DNA of 64,000 nucleotides, from contig VZSF01003481.1 in assembly GCA_013398295.1 (NCBI GenBank), positions 281,657 through 345,656 on the forward strand. The letters run 5' to 3'. Numbering within the stretch: position 1 is the stretch's first letter; the number at the start of each line of letters is the position of its first letter. Under the pieces are notes generated by a model. It worked only from the letters and a program-made list of their open reading frames with translations. It was not told the origin of the DNA and made no database searches. Shown here one piece after another: positions 25,392 through 40,300 of this stretch. This DNA is from Chionis minor (taxonomy: Eukaryota; Chordata; Aves; Charadriiformes; Chionididae). The position numbers were made by a program, and so were the translations under genes.

Positions 25392-28300
25392 GTACTGTAG
25401 ATTTGCATACTTGTGTAAGTGAACAACTGGCTTAAAATTACTGTGCTTTGAATAACAGAGGCACAGCTCTTTAGATAATTTGGAGTTCTCCATACCAGTG
25501 TCGAAAACAGGTTGAAAAAACAGTAGGTTTTGGGGGTGAGAAGGAGACAGAAAGAAAACTTTATATTTCTTACATATAAGGCAGATGCATGGGGGAGGCT
25601 GGGGCAGGCTGAATAACATTATTCACAGAAACACCAAATGGTAGTCCAAGGAGAGGATCTGGAAACGAACGTCTGTACTAATTCAGCAGAGATGCCAAAT
25701 GGGGAATGAGTAGTTGATTTTGGTTGCTCACATAACGCATTAGAGAGGGTGTTAGAATTAGAGGAAGATACACAGTTATGTTTCTTGTAGATATTCCAGT
25801 CAGCGGTATGGCAACCAGGAATGTCGGAGGTTGGATCTGTACTTTTCAGCCAGTCAAACAGCTAAAAATATTATCTTTGTTGGAAAGACAAGCAAATAGC
25901 AACATTTTCCAGCCCAGCCAAAGTCAAGTGTGTAGCAATTTTTGGTCTTGTAGTTTTAGCAGCAGCTGCTACTGTAAGACACAGTTTGGGTTGATATCAG
26001 AGTTAAAAATAAGACTTGCAAACTATAGGCTGCAGTCTACTTGAAGCAGTAATTTTTTACTGAAAACAAAGGAAGAATTAGCTTAACTAACTGAGCCAAA
26101 GATATTTTGTAAGGGAATAGGATTGGACAACGTTGCTACAAAACATAATTTGATTAATTTTAGGGCTGAGGTAGCTTCTCTGCTCTTTTGTTATAATCAT
26201 AACATTGTGAGCCTTGTTAGGACCAGGCAGTTCTGAGTTGTAAATCAGTCTGTGACTTAGAAGTGAATTAGAATTTATTTATAGCAAAGCAATATATGTA
26301 CAGACTTGCTTGTTTTTGAAAAAGGCAAGAGAAAGCATCCTGGAATGCATCAGCCACCACCCTGTTGTTCTTGTGGTTTTTTTTCAAGTCCTGTCTTCTT
26401 GAATTAGCAGAAAGCACAATAGAAAAATGAATATTATGATTTTCACTGGTAAAAGTCTTTTTGCAGTGTTTGATGGTGTCAGGGAGCACAATGATACTAA
26501 TGACGTTGGTGCTAAGTTGCGCATTCAAAGTTGCATTCAGTAATCATTGTTTTGAAGAAAATCATAAATTGATCAATTTAAGCAGTGTAAGTTTTAAATT
26601 TCTGCAATTATTCTTCAAGTACAGTGAGTGACAAGGAAAGGTCTAGGAGTGGTGCTTACCTCCAAAACTGCATTTAATACTAGGAAGCTTACAGTGGATG
26701 TAATTAAGCATCCAGGATTATTATTTTTAAATGGCAAGAAAAGGGCGAAGGAAGATTTTTTGTTTTACTTAGGCATACCGGGGCTGGATCTAAGAAAGGG
26801 CATGGGAACCTAAAACCAGCACAGGCTGTAGCTTGTTTTTGAGGCAGCAGAACATTTTGCTTTTCTCCCCTGCAAATGTCCTAATTCCTTAATAATGTAT
26901 TACAAATTATTTAGGAAGTGCTTTCTTGTAATTTGCTGTATCTTATAGAAACAGTTATTTCTGGCAGCTGCACAAACATTTGAGTTTTGTAGATCAGCTT
27001 TTTGCCTTTCCTAAGTTCCCATCTACCCTTAAAGCCCATCCTGTTTTAGAATTAGACTCTCCAGACCAGAATCCAAAAGATCCTCCACAGGGATGCATCT
27101 GTATTCAGTATGTTCAGCTCAAAGCTCTGTAGAGGTAGGAAGAGAAAACAAAAATGCAAGGCAAATGAGAGGTCATAAATGCCCTCTCTGGGCACCTGGT
27201 TTAGATGCATATGCTTTCTCTTGTGTCCGTCTTCAGCTCTTTCCTGAAAGCCAGTGTTCTCCCTTCAAGAACCAAACAAGGTTTGTTGTGTGCCTTTTTG
27301 CATGCATTTAGAGGAAGGGAAGAAAAACATCTTCCTTTCCCTTTTGGACAGACTCTTTTTTTAGCACTTGCTTGGACTGTGAAACACCTCAGTAAATTTA
27401 TTCTCTTAAAGGAATTAAAATCCAGATCTTCACCTTCCAGCCCTTTGGGAAAGGCACATTCCTAGAACTGGGAGACTTCAGCTTTGCAGATAGCTCCCAG
27501 CAGTCTTTATATGTGGTGTTTGTTGGATAAAATACGCTTAAAACCTTGGGGAGATTTGCCTCTTTCACAGGTGAGTGCTTTAACTGCTGGTCTACGCAGT
27601 CATGCTTTTTATTTTTTTGGCCCAACTAAGGATCCAAGCCTGTTTATTCAAAGTGGCGCAAATTCAGCAGGGTAGAGAACGTTTCTGCTTCTAATTTTGA
27701 GGTACAGATGTGGATCCCCGAGTTTGGAAAAGAAACTATATATGTCTCCCTTTTCTTATGTGACAGCTTCAACCAACAGAATGTCATTTCAAAGAATGAA
27801 CCGCTACTCTTTATCTTAAAAGAAAGTTGCAGCTGAAGCTGTATTTTAATAGCATGTGGTAGCTGCTCTGAGAATGCCCACCCAATAGAGTCCCTAAGGG
27901 CACATAGAAAACTGCATTGGCTCCCAGATAGGTTTTTGAATGAGCAAACTATTGAGCTGATCAGTAAATCCTGGCAAAAATCAGGCATATATGTTTTAGA
28001 GCATATGGAGAAGTAGAGATTTCAGATGCGTATGGGTCCTTAATTGTAAAAAGCTGATTTAGAATGATTTTAAAAGTAGAATATTCTATCTAGATCAACA
28101 GCAGGAGGGGCTAGTGGTGTTCATGTCAGGGCATGAAAGTAAGGAAAAAGCGCCTAGAATGATCGTTAGTCTTGAGGAAGTTTAAAACTAAGGCAAGCTG
28201 CTAGATTTTATGATATGGGGCTGTTTTTTGTAAATTCCCTTAAATGGATATTTGACATTCAGTAGAATTGATTGTGGATGATAATGATAGAATATTTGGT

Positions 28301-31300
28301 TACATATTCTGGTATCTAATTCTGATTATTAGCACTGAAATGTCAAGCTCTGTTAAGGAGGGAAAAGCTTTATGAGCTCATATGTATAACAATTCAAATG
28401 CTTAAGAATCAAATACCCGTTGACAGTTTTGTTTTTCATTCCTGCAGATGAGTACTGATGTTAAGGAAGTAGTATTTGCTGAATTTTGCTAAATGTTTAT
28501 ATTTGCTAAATGTTTATATTCTTTTAGGTACTGGATATAAATCTAAAGAGCTAGACAGTCTTGATGAAGGCCAAACACTGATGGTTGGAGGAAAAGAAAT
28601 TGAAGTGATGGGTGTAATTTCAGCAGACGACTTCAGCAGTGGCAGGTGTTTTCAGGCTGGAACAGGGATTCATGACACCGTCACAACTGCTTTAGTTCAA
28701 ACTAATATGAAACCATTCTGTAAACCATTCAAAGGTGTCTGTCAATCCAGTACCAAGGAGAATGTGCTCAAAGATTCTCAAAGCTACAAACCTCGCCACG
28801 ATCCAAATGCTTCAAGTAAGATTCAGATTTTTAAGTTTCTTTAAGTATCCTCTGGCTCTCAAAAAAAGTTGAATGTATAACCAAAATTTTCTTGTTCCAC
28901 AATGTATTACTGAAGTATTTCTGACATACAGTACTTGTGTTTCTATCCATATCACGTTAGGATTTTATCATGCATGTTTCTAATGAGTGAAGTACTCTGC
29001 ACTGCATAAAGTTTCTTATAGTTGTTACAGATGGCTGTAGAAATAAGTTTGAGGGGTTTCTGAGAGTTTTGCCAAGAAAAATGAGTATATTGATCAGAGA
29101 AACAGTCTTGACTGACACATGCTAAAAGTTCTAGATGAGTTCCAGCTTCCCACTGGGGTCAGTGAAGCACTGACAATATGGCAGCACAGCAATCACAGTG
29201 GAGGATCAGTAATAGAGAGATTAAGTCAGGTTCAAAGAATTGCTTCTGGCCATGCCTGATCCTTCAGAGGCAACAAGTGTAAGTACACTTCCCAAACTCA
29301 AACAGATACCTTTTGGAATAAAAAGTTTGTTTTATAATGCTAGAAGTACCGCGTGCTGAAGAGCCACAAGAGTTCACAAATTGCATAGAAACCAGAAGAG
29401 ACAATAAAAAATGTTCCTGTAAATACATTAGCAACAAAAGGAGGGCTAAGGAGAACCTCCATCCTCTATTGGATGTGGGGAGATACAGAATGACAAAGGA
29501 TGAGGAAAAGTCTGAGGTACTTGATACCTTCTTTGCCTCAGTCTTTAGTAGTAGGACCAGATGTTCTCCAGGTACCCAGCCCCCTGAGTTGGACGACAGG
29601 GATGGGGAGCTGAATGAAGCCCCCATAATCCAAAGAGAAATGGTTAGCGATCCTCTGCACTATGGGACTTTTCAAAGTTGCTACCTGGCTGTTATGTAAA
29701 TAAATAATGAAATCTTAATCAAGTGGTAATTAGTGCTATTATTTACCCTCTTGTAGAGCAACCTTATTAAGACCAGCTTCTGGTCCGAATTCAGTTTGAT
29801 TATGTTGTACCTAAGAATGTTCCTTCCTGTGGTTGCAAGATGATACTACATTAGCTTTCTAACCTAGTATGTGGCAAAGAGCTGATACATTCAACGCTCA
29901 ACTTCTTTGCCATTTCTGCACTATAGTGTTAAAAAGCTACATTTTATTCTGGTTGTCTCTTGTGACTTCTCTTCTGGTGAATTTGAGCACCTCCTATGAC
30001 ATTTCCTTAAGTTGCCTGATATGGAGGGCCCTCAACATGTCAATAGGTTGGACTCTCAGTCAGTAAGAGTTGCTTACACAGGAGAATCACATAGTTTATT
30101 TAACACCTTGTTGCATAGCCTCTTTCAGAAGTAACGGAGACACTTTACAAGGCTGTCACCTTGGTATTGGAGCATTCAGAGTTTTTTTGTGTTGAGGTCT
30201 ATGACTATAGCAGGATTAAAATGCAGCTTCTTCAGAATGGAAAGCCATTTATCCATGTGTTCAGCAGAACAGAGCACAGTGACAAAGATGTAAAGCCTCG
30301 TCTCCCACGTATGATTTCTAAGCTTTTAGTCCATTCTTCATGCCAGTCTTGTTACTTCCTCGTCTCTGTGTGGCTGCAAAATCTTGTCAGAAAAATTATC
30401 TTTTTGTCACTGCTGGCTCTTACATGTATACACATGCAATTTGATGTAATCCATCAGAACTCAGCCCTTTGTCAGTAGGAAACAAAATCTCCCTGAATGA
30501 TGCAAGCCTTCAACCAACCTGTTCTCATGAATAACTTATCAATACAGATCTACTCTCGTGCCATAAAAATATCACCAGCTATAAATTGCTTTCTCATTCT
30601 GTCCTCTAACAATACAACTTTTCAGTGAAGATTAGTAACGTCAATATAAGTAACCCAGCGTGGACATTGTCCAGCAAAATTATGATGTTAGAGTTTGTAA
30701 ACAAATTATGGCAAGCAAAACTGTTACTCAGACGTAGCCCAATACTTCATGCTCTCTTTGCCCCTGTATGCCTTCAAACCTGTCAACTTCTTTTATTCAT
30801 GCACTGTGGCAGCCTTTGTCAGCTCACTCTCAGTCTTTGGCTATTTTTTTTTTTTAAACAAATCGTTGTCTTTTTATCTCTGTTTCTCAGGCAGAGAAGT
30901 CTTTCTGGGCAGCTACAAGAATATCCCCTTGAAATGTCATGTCTAGACTTTATGTAGGTCATCGTTTACATTCTTTTTCTTATACTTTCTTTTCAGAAGC
31001 CTTTTAGAACTAATTCTGATTTAACTCTATGTATTCGAAGTCATCATGTAACATTTATTAAGTAGGCAGTTTCACCTCATCGTAAAAAAAACACTCAGAT
31101 TTTTCAGTTTGTCACCTTTACTTTTGAGAAAAGCACAAACTATTTGCGACACCTCTGTAAAAGGATTTTTTATTTATCTAGATGCTTTGTTGGTAAATGC
31201 ATTTTCTGTCTGAGCATATTAAACAATATTCTTAGCAATCATTTGATTATTGACTTTATTCTGTAGCTGTGTTAGAGAAATAATACCCTGTGCTAAAAAT

Positions 31301-34300
31301 GTTTTTGTGCAATACTGGCTTATGTTTTGAACGTCAAGATTCTCTAGTTATGCCAAGACCAAATGCAAGTCATCAGTGGACATTCAATAAGGCCGGCTTA
31401 CCTGTGGTGGATGTAGTTGTGGATCCTTACATTGCAAATAATCTCCGACCGCATCAGAAAGAAGGAATTATATTTCTATACGAATGTGTAATGGGAATGA
31501 GGTAAGATGACAGTTATCCTTTTGTCTTTCCATACCTGTAATATTTTCATGCCTATGTTCGAAATGAGACAATTTGAATCGGAAGATTTGAGCAATTGTT
31601 CAATTCATTAATGTTAGTAATTTTCCCCCCGTAAAGGTCGCACAAGTTTTTTCTGACCTGTATGTAGCATCATGCTTGCTGTGACTGCTAGATATGATGA
31701 GAAGCCAGTGCACCAAAAGGCCTATCAGTTCTACTGCAAATACCAAGTCTTGTAAATATGGATACAATCTAACCCATGCTAAATCACACTGCTTTTGGGG
31801 ATTTTAGTTCATATGATTCATAATTATTCATATAATTTGTAATTCGGGCATTTAGAATAAAGCTGTTATACCAGTCTATTGAAAAAAATACAGTACTATT
31901 TTCAAAAGTTTCTCAAGTTATAGATTGCTTAAGGTATATAAGAGTTTTTAAAATGTCAGATAATCATTTTAGTTCTAAAAGATGATTTAAAGTATTTGGT
32001 TTTGAAGGACTAATGCATTAATCTAGAAAATGAGGAATTTCACTCTAAGGTCTTTGGGTGTAACTGAACAAAAACCTACAGTAGAGCATAGGTTCTTTAT
32101 ACTTCAGAAAACAACCACAAGAAGCAATTCCCTAAACCAGTTGTAAATACTTATAGATATGTCTTTTAAAATGCTACCACCACCTAATTATATCTTACAG
32201 AGTTAGTGGCAGATTTGGAGCTATTCTTGCTGATGAAATGGGCTTAGGGAAAACATTGCAATGCATTGCACTTGTCTGGACTCTTCTGCGTCAAGGGGTC
32301 TACGGATGCAAACCTGTACTAAAGCGAGTACTAATTGTCACCCCTGGGAGTCTGGTAAAAAACTGGAAAAAAGAATTTCAGAAATGGTTGGGAACTGAAA
32401 GGATCAAAGTCTTTACAGTTGATCAGGTAAGATTTATTTCCAAAAGGGGATTAGGTCATACTTGGCTCAGAATATGAGACTTGTGATTTTTCTTTCCTGT
32501 CTTTTTTTTTTTTTTTTTTAGCCAGAAATGAAACCTAGTAATTCTGTGTTACTATTTATTTGTAATACTTTAGTTCTCGTTCAGGTAATTGTCCATATGG
32601 GCACTTAGCTGCCAGTAACCAAGTCATAACTCAAGCTCACCTGCCTGTGTAGCATGTCTGTCTTATCTTTCCTCAGACTTCATCTTTGAAGATGTAAAAG
32701 GTGACATGCTCCTCCTTGTGCCTCTTTGGTTTATGGAGCTTTCTGTTGCCTATGACAGTGTACACCTTCCCTGCTTTGTGTACTTGTACTCCATTTCTGT
32801 GGGAGTTGCTTTTGTTCTGTTCTGTAAACTTTTTCCTCTTTGTTTCGGCTGTCTGTTTCAGGTTACTTCAGAAGGTTATTCCCTTTACTGTCACTCTCAA
32901 GAATTAGGTTTCTGTAGAGATGATTTAAAGTCTCATGAGTTACCAAGCCTAGAGGCTCAGTGTTAGATAATGTGAATATCTCTCACCTCTAGAAGAATGC
33001 AGGCAAGTACAAATCTTGATAAAGAAGCAGGGTCACCAAGCAAAGGTGACCTGCTTGGTGGATGAGGGAAAGGCTGTGGATGTTGTTTACCTAGATGTTA
33101 GTAAAGCCGTTGACACCGTTTCCCACAGCATTCTCATGGAGAAAGTGGCTGCTCATGGCTTGGACGGGTGTACTCTTTGCTGGGTCAAAAACTGGCTGGA
33201 AGGCCGGGCCCAAAGAGTGGTGGTGAACGGAGGTATTTAAAAGACAGGTAGATGTGGTGCTTGGGGACGTGGTTTAGTGTGGTGGTTTTGGCCATGTTAG
33301 GTTAATGGTTAGACTTGATGATCTTAAAGGTCTCTCCAACCTGGGTGATTCTGTGATTCTATGATGCTGATCCCTGTCCCTCTTTATAGTGGAGCCGTTC
33401 CTGCTGGTAATGACTCTCCCAAGTTCCTCTAGTGCCTGGATGAATCCCATGTGCTGACAAAGTATTTAATCTTTTAATCTCCTTGGTATACCTTTAGGCT
33501 CTTGCTTTTGTTTTTTAAACACAAAACTCTCTCCATCCTTTACTGCTAAGACTAAATTTCTAGCACAGACTCTGTGCTTCAGCGACCGTTATTGACCACA
33601 TCAGGTGGGAAAGCACCTGGCCAAGTAAAAGACAAAAGAGTTCAAGGAGTGAGGCTGTAGCCTCACTGAGGGCTTTCTCTGGCGGAGAGCCACATCTTAC
33701 TACGGTTATCCAGTAAGACTTTCTTGCCATGTAATTTTTCCCGTTAAACATGGCTCAATATCTCAGTCAGAGGGTTGGGTCCCCTCAGGACTGGCATTCA
33801 TGAAGCTGTGAACTTGCTCATGCCTTTGTTAACATTTCAGAAGCTTTCAGATTCAAGCTCTGCTTTTTCTAATTAACCATCCAGTATTTTTTGTAAGATT
33901 GCTGGTCCCCACGTCCATATGGAGTGCGCATTCATAGCAGAAAGAAAAGAGAAGTTGTTTAGCAAACTGTGGTTTCTACGTGTACATTCAGCAATTTGCT
34001 GTACCTTTACTTTTTCCTTGCTCCTGTATATTTGAATTGTGTTGGTGGGAGGAAGTAGAGAACTTTTAGTATCTGCATTAGTGCTTGCAACAAGGAAAGA
34101 TATTTATTTTCCAAAGTTATTTTTTAATCTAATAGTTCCATGTGAGTAGATTGAAGAAACGAGAGTACTTCATTGTAAAGATGACCCAATTCCTAAGTCA
34201 ACTGGATTTGCTTTTAGTTTCTTGCATTATCCTTATTGTCTGTATGGAAGAGTAAATATTTCAGATGAAATGGAGGTTTTCAAACTGTTTTTAAACTCTT

Positions 34301-37300
34301 TTGTAAAGCATGCAATATTTTGTAACAACAATTATTTCTTTGAATTCTGCTCATTATTGTCAGACCCTTGAAATTACTGAACCTACTCGTCTTCCACTGA
34401 GGACAATCCACATCTAATAGGTGCTCTTTGCATCATTTGCTTTTCTTAGTAACTTGTTTCAAGATGTGGAAATGAAGCAAACTGACTTGTCAGGAACTGT
34501 AATGTAGTATAAGTAAGGGGGAGAAATATGGAAGTTTCTAAAAGAAGTGAATACAAGGCAAAATATAATATGGCAATGTTTCTACCTGAAAAGGTAGTTA
34601 GAAATAATTGAAGCTTTTCTTGCAGTTTTTACGAATAATGTTGGGAGAAGAAAACCTAAATTTGCTGACAGTTACTATGACCCAAAATAACAGTAGCTTT
34701 CATTTTCTTTTACTTTAAATAACTTTAATATTCTTACTCATCTCATTGAAGCCATTTGGATTGAGGACACCCAGCAGCTTTTAAGACTGTGTTCCTAAAT
34801 AGGAAGGAATACATTGTCATGCAAAAGGAAGACACAATATGACTTGCCTGGGGTATAATGAGGTATTTCAAAATAATTTACTGTCTATCTTCTCCAGAAA
34901 AACAGCAATTACCATACTGTTATTTCTCTGGTATAACTTAAAAGGAAGAGCTTGTCTCAAAGATTTTTTTCTATTCTTGTCTGTAAGGAATACATTCAAA
35001 GAACAGGCAGACTTTTTTTTTAAAAAATGTGTTAGGCATATTTTCCTCAGTTCATGCTGAAACACCGCAAAAACTGATCCTAACGCTTCAGTAACAGACT
35101 TTTCAAAAAACCAGGGCATTATCTGCTTTTAAAATGTGATTACAGTTTCCTTCTGTTAAAATGCAAATGTCATATAGAGGACATCGCTTTTAAAATGAAG
35201 GCATCCCTACAAAGGTTGCCTTTAGGTCTCATTAATCCACATTATCAGCATTTCAGATGCATTTGAGAGAATAACTCCATTATCTGTTGGCAGAGTATCA
35301 CTTCTATTGGGGTTGTTTTGATTTAATTTTTAAGTCAAAATATGTGTAGAATTAATTAATTCAGCGTTCACATTGCTTCATGATTCAGCATTTTTTTAAT
35401 TTACACTTCACTGGCTACATTGGATTTGGACTAGTGCAAAGAAGGGTCCGTTCAAAGAATGAGTCTGGGACATTAAGGAGCTCTAATACTGATTGACAAT
35501 TGCTCCATATGTGGCTCCGGGCAACTCACTTAAACCTGTCAAGTCACTTTGGGTAATTGTGAAAATGGAGGCTATAATACATACATATCTTGCAGCCGAT
35601 TAAGAGGATAAATTAATTACTTGAAATTAGCTGGTAAATTTATTTTAATTTTCAGTCCATCATCCACTGCTGTTATTATATACAGCAGTGAATACATTAG
35701 ATCTGGCTGCAAGGGGCTTACAATACGCCAGGACTCTCCTGCTTTTTTTGGAGGGCTTCACACAGTGTGGAAGAGTTGATGATTTACCAGGGGAGGGATG
35801 TTGGAGGCAGTTTCCCAGTGTTCCCACCGCTTTCCCCGTAGTCGCAGCTTACACCCAGGAGGTATAGGAAAACAAGATGGTCTCTGAACCCTGGGCATCT
35901 AGTGATGCTTGGCCATCCCAAGAGAAGGTCAGAGAGACATTACGTCTGTCTTCAGGGCTGCAAATGTGGCGCTGGGCAGGGACAACATTGGGTGTTGCCT
36001 ACAGGGCTCCCCTGCGTCTCTGTTCCCGTGTTGGGAAATTTTTTGCTCCTGTTTTGAAACTGGCAGTAAAAATACTGGCCAGAAAACAGGCAGCTAACTA
36101 CAGCCCAGGAAACAACAGGAATGCTCAGGTCCAGTCCAAACACCTGGGGAAATCGGTGCGTGCCCTTGTTACCTGCTCCTCACCACTTGCTTCCTCCAAT
36201 GCGTGCTGCGCCTCTTCATGAGGGACTGATCTACCACAAGGTACTTTGTGAGATTAATGTGCCAGATTCGGCCCATAGATTCATCTGAATCACCTGCTAG
36301 GAGGCTCTAAAGGTTGTGATAATTAAGTGATGCTGCTTTTACAGTGTATTACACCATCTGGCTCCAGAATTAGTTGTCTGTGTTTGGTAACTGATCTTGT
36401 TTGGCAATAAAAATACCTTCTGAGACCCTAGCTTGATTTGCTTTCATAATTAAAGAGGTTCTTCAGCTTGTCAGCTGGGCCCATAGCCTGCTTAGTTAGT
36501 GAGCACCATTACAAAATAGGAAGGAATGTACAGGGAATTAGCGTCTGGAGCTAAGTGGAAAGGTGTGGGATGTGCCCGCAGAAGATTTTTCCATTTTTAC
36601 GCAGAGTTTCAAGACAGGTAAGCAATTCTGGTACATTCACAAGTCTGTAGAGAAATGTAACTATTTCTAAGAAACGTTTTTGGAAGAAGCTCCCTGTCAC
36701 ATTGCAGTGAATATTATTTAGTGTGTCTCTTTCCTTTAATAGACATCAAAAGCCTTGATGCCTATTGAAGGAAAAAGGTTTGAAGGGTATGTAAGAGTGG
36801 AGGAGCTCACAGCCATTTTCTGACCACTAATATGGGGTTTAGAATCAATTGCATTTATTTACCAGTAGGCAGGCGTGTTTTCTGGGGCTGGTTATGGGCT
36901 CTATTTTCTGAGTCCCAGGCTAGCCATACCTGTTGGCCAACCCATCACTGTTAAGGGCTTGTAACAAAGTGATTATCATAACCAATTCAAAACTACAAGA
37001 GGGATTTTGGTAGAGTGTCGTAACTTCCTACTAGACCACATTGCTGCACCCTGTAGCTTAAGATCCCAAAATGAACGTACAGGCAGCTACTTATGCCTCT
37101 TTGTTATCTTGGCTTTAATTTGAAGCTTACCTAAATGCGAGGACTGGGAAGCTGTTACAGGGAGCCTGTCCTTTTCACCTTCACGGTAATGTGTCTCAGA
37201 GGATTTGAAGGCCTAAAAGAATAATAAATTTTCTTTTAATGAGGTGCTAAAACTCTAAATTGCTGTATCAGATCCCATATTTCCTTTGTAAATCAGGAAA

Positions 37301-40300
37301 GAATCAGTATTCCAAACTCATGGAGGAGATTGTAAATGTTTTGTATCATGCTAGGAAAAAATTTCTGTGGACACTGGATGTTTAAGGAATATGATGACTG
37401 ATCTCCAAAGGAATAGTTGTATCATATATTTTCCTTTACACCTGCAGGACCACAAAGTAGAAGAATTCAGTCGTTCTCCACTTTATTCAGTTTTGATAAT
37501 CAGTTACGAGATGCTACTGCGATCTTTGGATCAAATTCAGGCTACAGAATTTAACCTCCTAATCTGCGATGAAGGACATCGTTTGAAAAATAGCTCTATT
37601 AAGACAACTACAGCCCTCGCTAGTCTGTCTTGTGAGAGGAGAATTATCCTTACTGGTTAGTATCTGTAGCTACTTTTAATATTTAGCTATGCTAATAGTA
37701 CTAGGTTGGCATAAAGGAAAATGCTGTTGTAAGTGCAGCAGGAGCACAGTATAAGTTTTGGCAATGGGTATTAAATGCACAAATCTTGGGTCTTGTAAGC
37801 ACAGATTATTTCCAATTTTTTAAAATAAATGCAAAAATTGTCTAACTGCAGAGACAAGAAAGGAACCTGGGAACTTCTGTAAGGGATTCAGGACTCTGTG
37901 TACATACACTCCTTGTTTTCCTTTGTAGTTATTTAATAAAATTGATTCCGAACTTGACTTTTTAAATTCCTTTGTCAAAACAATTAGATGTGCAGTCTGT
38001 TTAATAAAATAGCTTATTAAGCATCATAAAGTTTTAGATTAATTCAGAACTCTGAATAATTCTCATTGAAACAAAACATCTGTTTTCAAGATGCATTCTT
38101 AACATTAAACGCTGCATTGAATGATTGTACTTCATCAGTTTGAAGAAAAAGTTACCAAATGCAGATTTTTATTTTTTTTCTCTTTCCAGGTACTCCAATC
38201 CAAAATGACTTACAAGAATTTTATGCATTAATAGAGTTTGTGAATCCAGGAATACTTGGTTCTTTATCCACATACAGAAAGATATATGAGGAACCAATTG
38301 TCAGGTCTAGAGAACCTTCAGCAACAAAGGTATATTATTTTAAAAAATGCAGTTATAGAAGAAAATTCATAGTCAGCACTGTGAAATTTACTTTATGTGG
38401 AATAAAATGAAGCTCAGGATTACTAATGGTAGCCAAAGCTTTTCACTTTCCTATTTGAAATAAATTCAGTTGCTCTCCAAAGGGAGATGGAGGAATACAT
38501 GCATATTGAGATCACATCATTTCAGCTGCCTATTAATTAGCAGGCAACACCTTGCATTCCCAAAAATGCCATGCGCATTACCAGATGATGATATTTTGTT
38601 CACTTAGTTTCTCCACAGTACTGCAAAATCTGTATAATTTCATTGCATGTCAAGAAATTCTGGAATATAATTTGAGCCTTGGATGTCTTCTGGGACATTA
38701 TCTTCCTTTATTTAAGACTTTAGAAACCAGACCTAGAGCTAAGCTAATTCAGTGGTACTAATTGGAGAAGAATTGATCATTACAGTCTCATGTTAGAAAA
38801 TGGTATCATACATTTAAAATGTTCTTTAACTACCTAATTGAAATCATACAGAAAATTATTGTGAAGAAATGCAAGATTATAATTAATTTTGTGCTTTGTT
38901 CTTTTAGGAGGAAAAAGAATTAGGAGAAAAAAGAGCAGCAGAACTCACACGCCTCACTGGACTTTTTATTCTTAGGAGAACACAGGAGATTATAAACAAA
39001 TTTCTGCCCCCCAAAAAGGAGAGCATAATCTTTTGTAGACCAACAGCACTGCAACTCGAATTGTATCGAAAACTGCTCAGTTCTCAAATTATTAGGTCCT
39101 GTCTGCAAGGCAGACTGGAAAACAGTCCTCACCTAATATGTATAGGAGCTTTGAAAAAACTTTGTAATCATCCTTGTCTTCTGTTTAAAGCTGTAAAGGT
39201 AAGTATTTGCATAGGGGTGGGTGCCTACAATTAGTCATTTCAGCAAGCAAAGGTCACTAAAACTATGTTATGGTCAATGTGTGTTACTTCAGGTCATTTC
39301 CATAGTCTCTTCTCACATACAGCTTCCTTTGGGAGACCTGCTTTCAAAAACATAAGTGTTAGGAAATCTGAATGTACTCAGGGAAGGTACCAGTTTCCTA
39401 TTGCATTATGGTATTTTTTTGTTCTTCATGTATTTTCCCTCTTAATCTTGTCTCTGAATATTTTAAAAATACATATAAATGTGAATTTTACAAAGAACAC
39501 TCTGAGCTAGAGATTACTCTGTCTACTCTGATGGGTCCTCTGAAACCTCCCTGTCCACGTGATAATTTCACTCTCTCAAGCTCAGTGACACTGGGAGCTG
39601 CAGGCTCAAGATATCAGTGTACTAGATGTCTCCATTTCCATTTCTCCTGGGATCCTATTGCGCTGTACACCTTGTTGTTTCTTTAGAAATGTTCTCATCG
39701 CTATAGGTAAATATTGTGATAGTTAGAAGTTGGTAATACTAAATTCTATGGCCACTAGTTACCACCAAGTAAGGTGGGTGTAAGTGTAAATCTTTCTTAA
39801 AAGACATACTTTATGACTTGTAGGAATGTCCACAGCACATTCTGTAACTCTCTGTAACTTTGAATACTGCTGAGTAAAGTTCATTGCCTTTACTTCATAG
39901 TATCAGCATTAGAAAATTTCCATACGTGAAAGCATAACCCTTTAGAAAATATAGGCATGGAAAGGACTAGATGTGCAAGTCATTTATCACTGTTGAGGTT
40001 TTGGAGTTTGATTAGTTTGGCTTTTTCATTCCTGTGAAGCACTGATTTTCAAATTACAGCAAAATAATATCTGTATTTCTTCTATTTTATTGTTTTTACT
40101 TGTTAGCTTTTCTTCATTTCCAGTTGCATAAATGAATCTTAATGGTAGCATCTTCCTAAAAAAAGTCAATGACTGGGGAGTTCCATAATAAGGTATCATG
40201 TGATTTAGAAAGAATAAACAGAGTATTGATTTTTTTCCCCAGCTTATAGACATGACTTTGTTGTGGGTGTACATCTGTGGGGTTGTTTAAGTAGAGAAGT

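Larger units (their letters stand above)
32427..37447 (+). other. RAD54B intron 7
   Basis: This is the largest complete RAD54B intron in the window (5.0 kb). It contains a T18 tract and candidate cryptic exon near its 5' end, an internally deleted CR1 at 33020-33363, and otherwise unrecognised AT-rich DNA. Confidence 0.85.
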
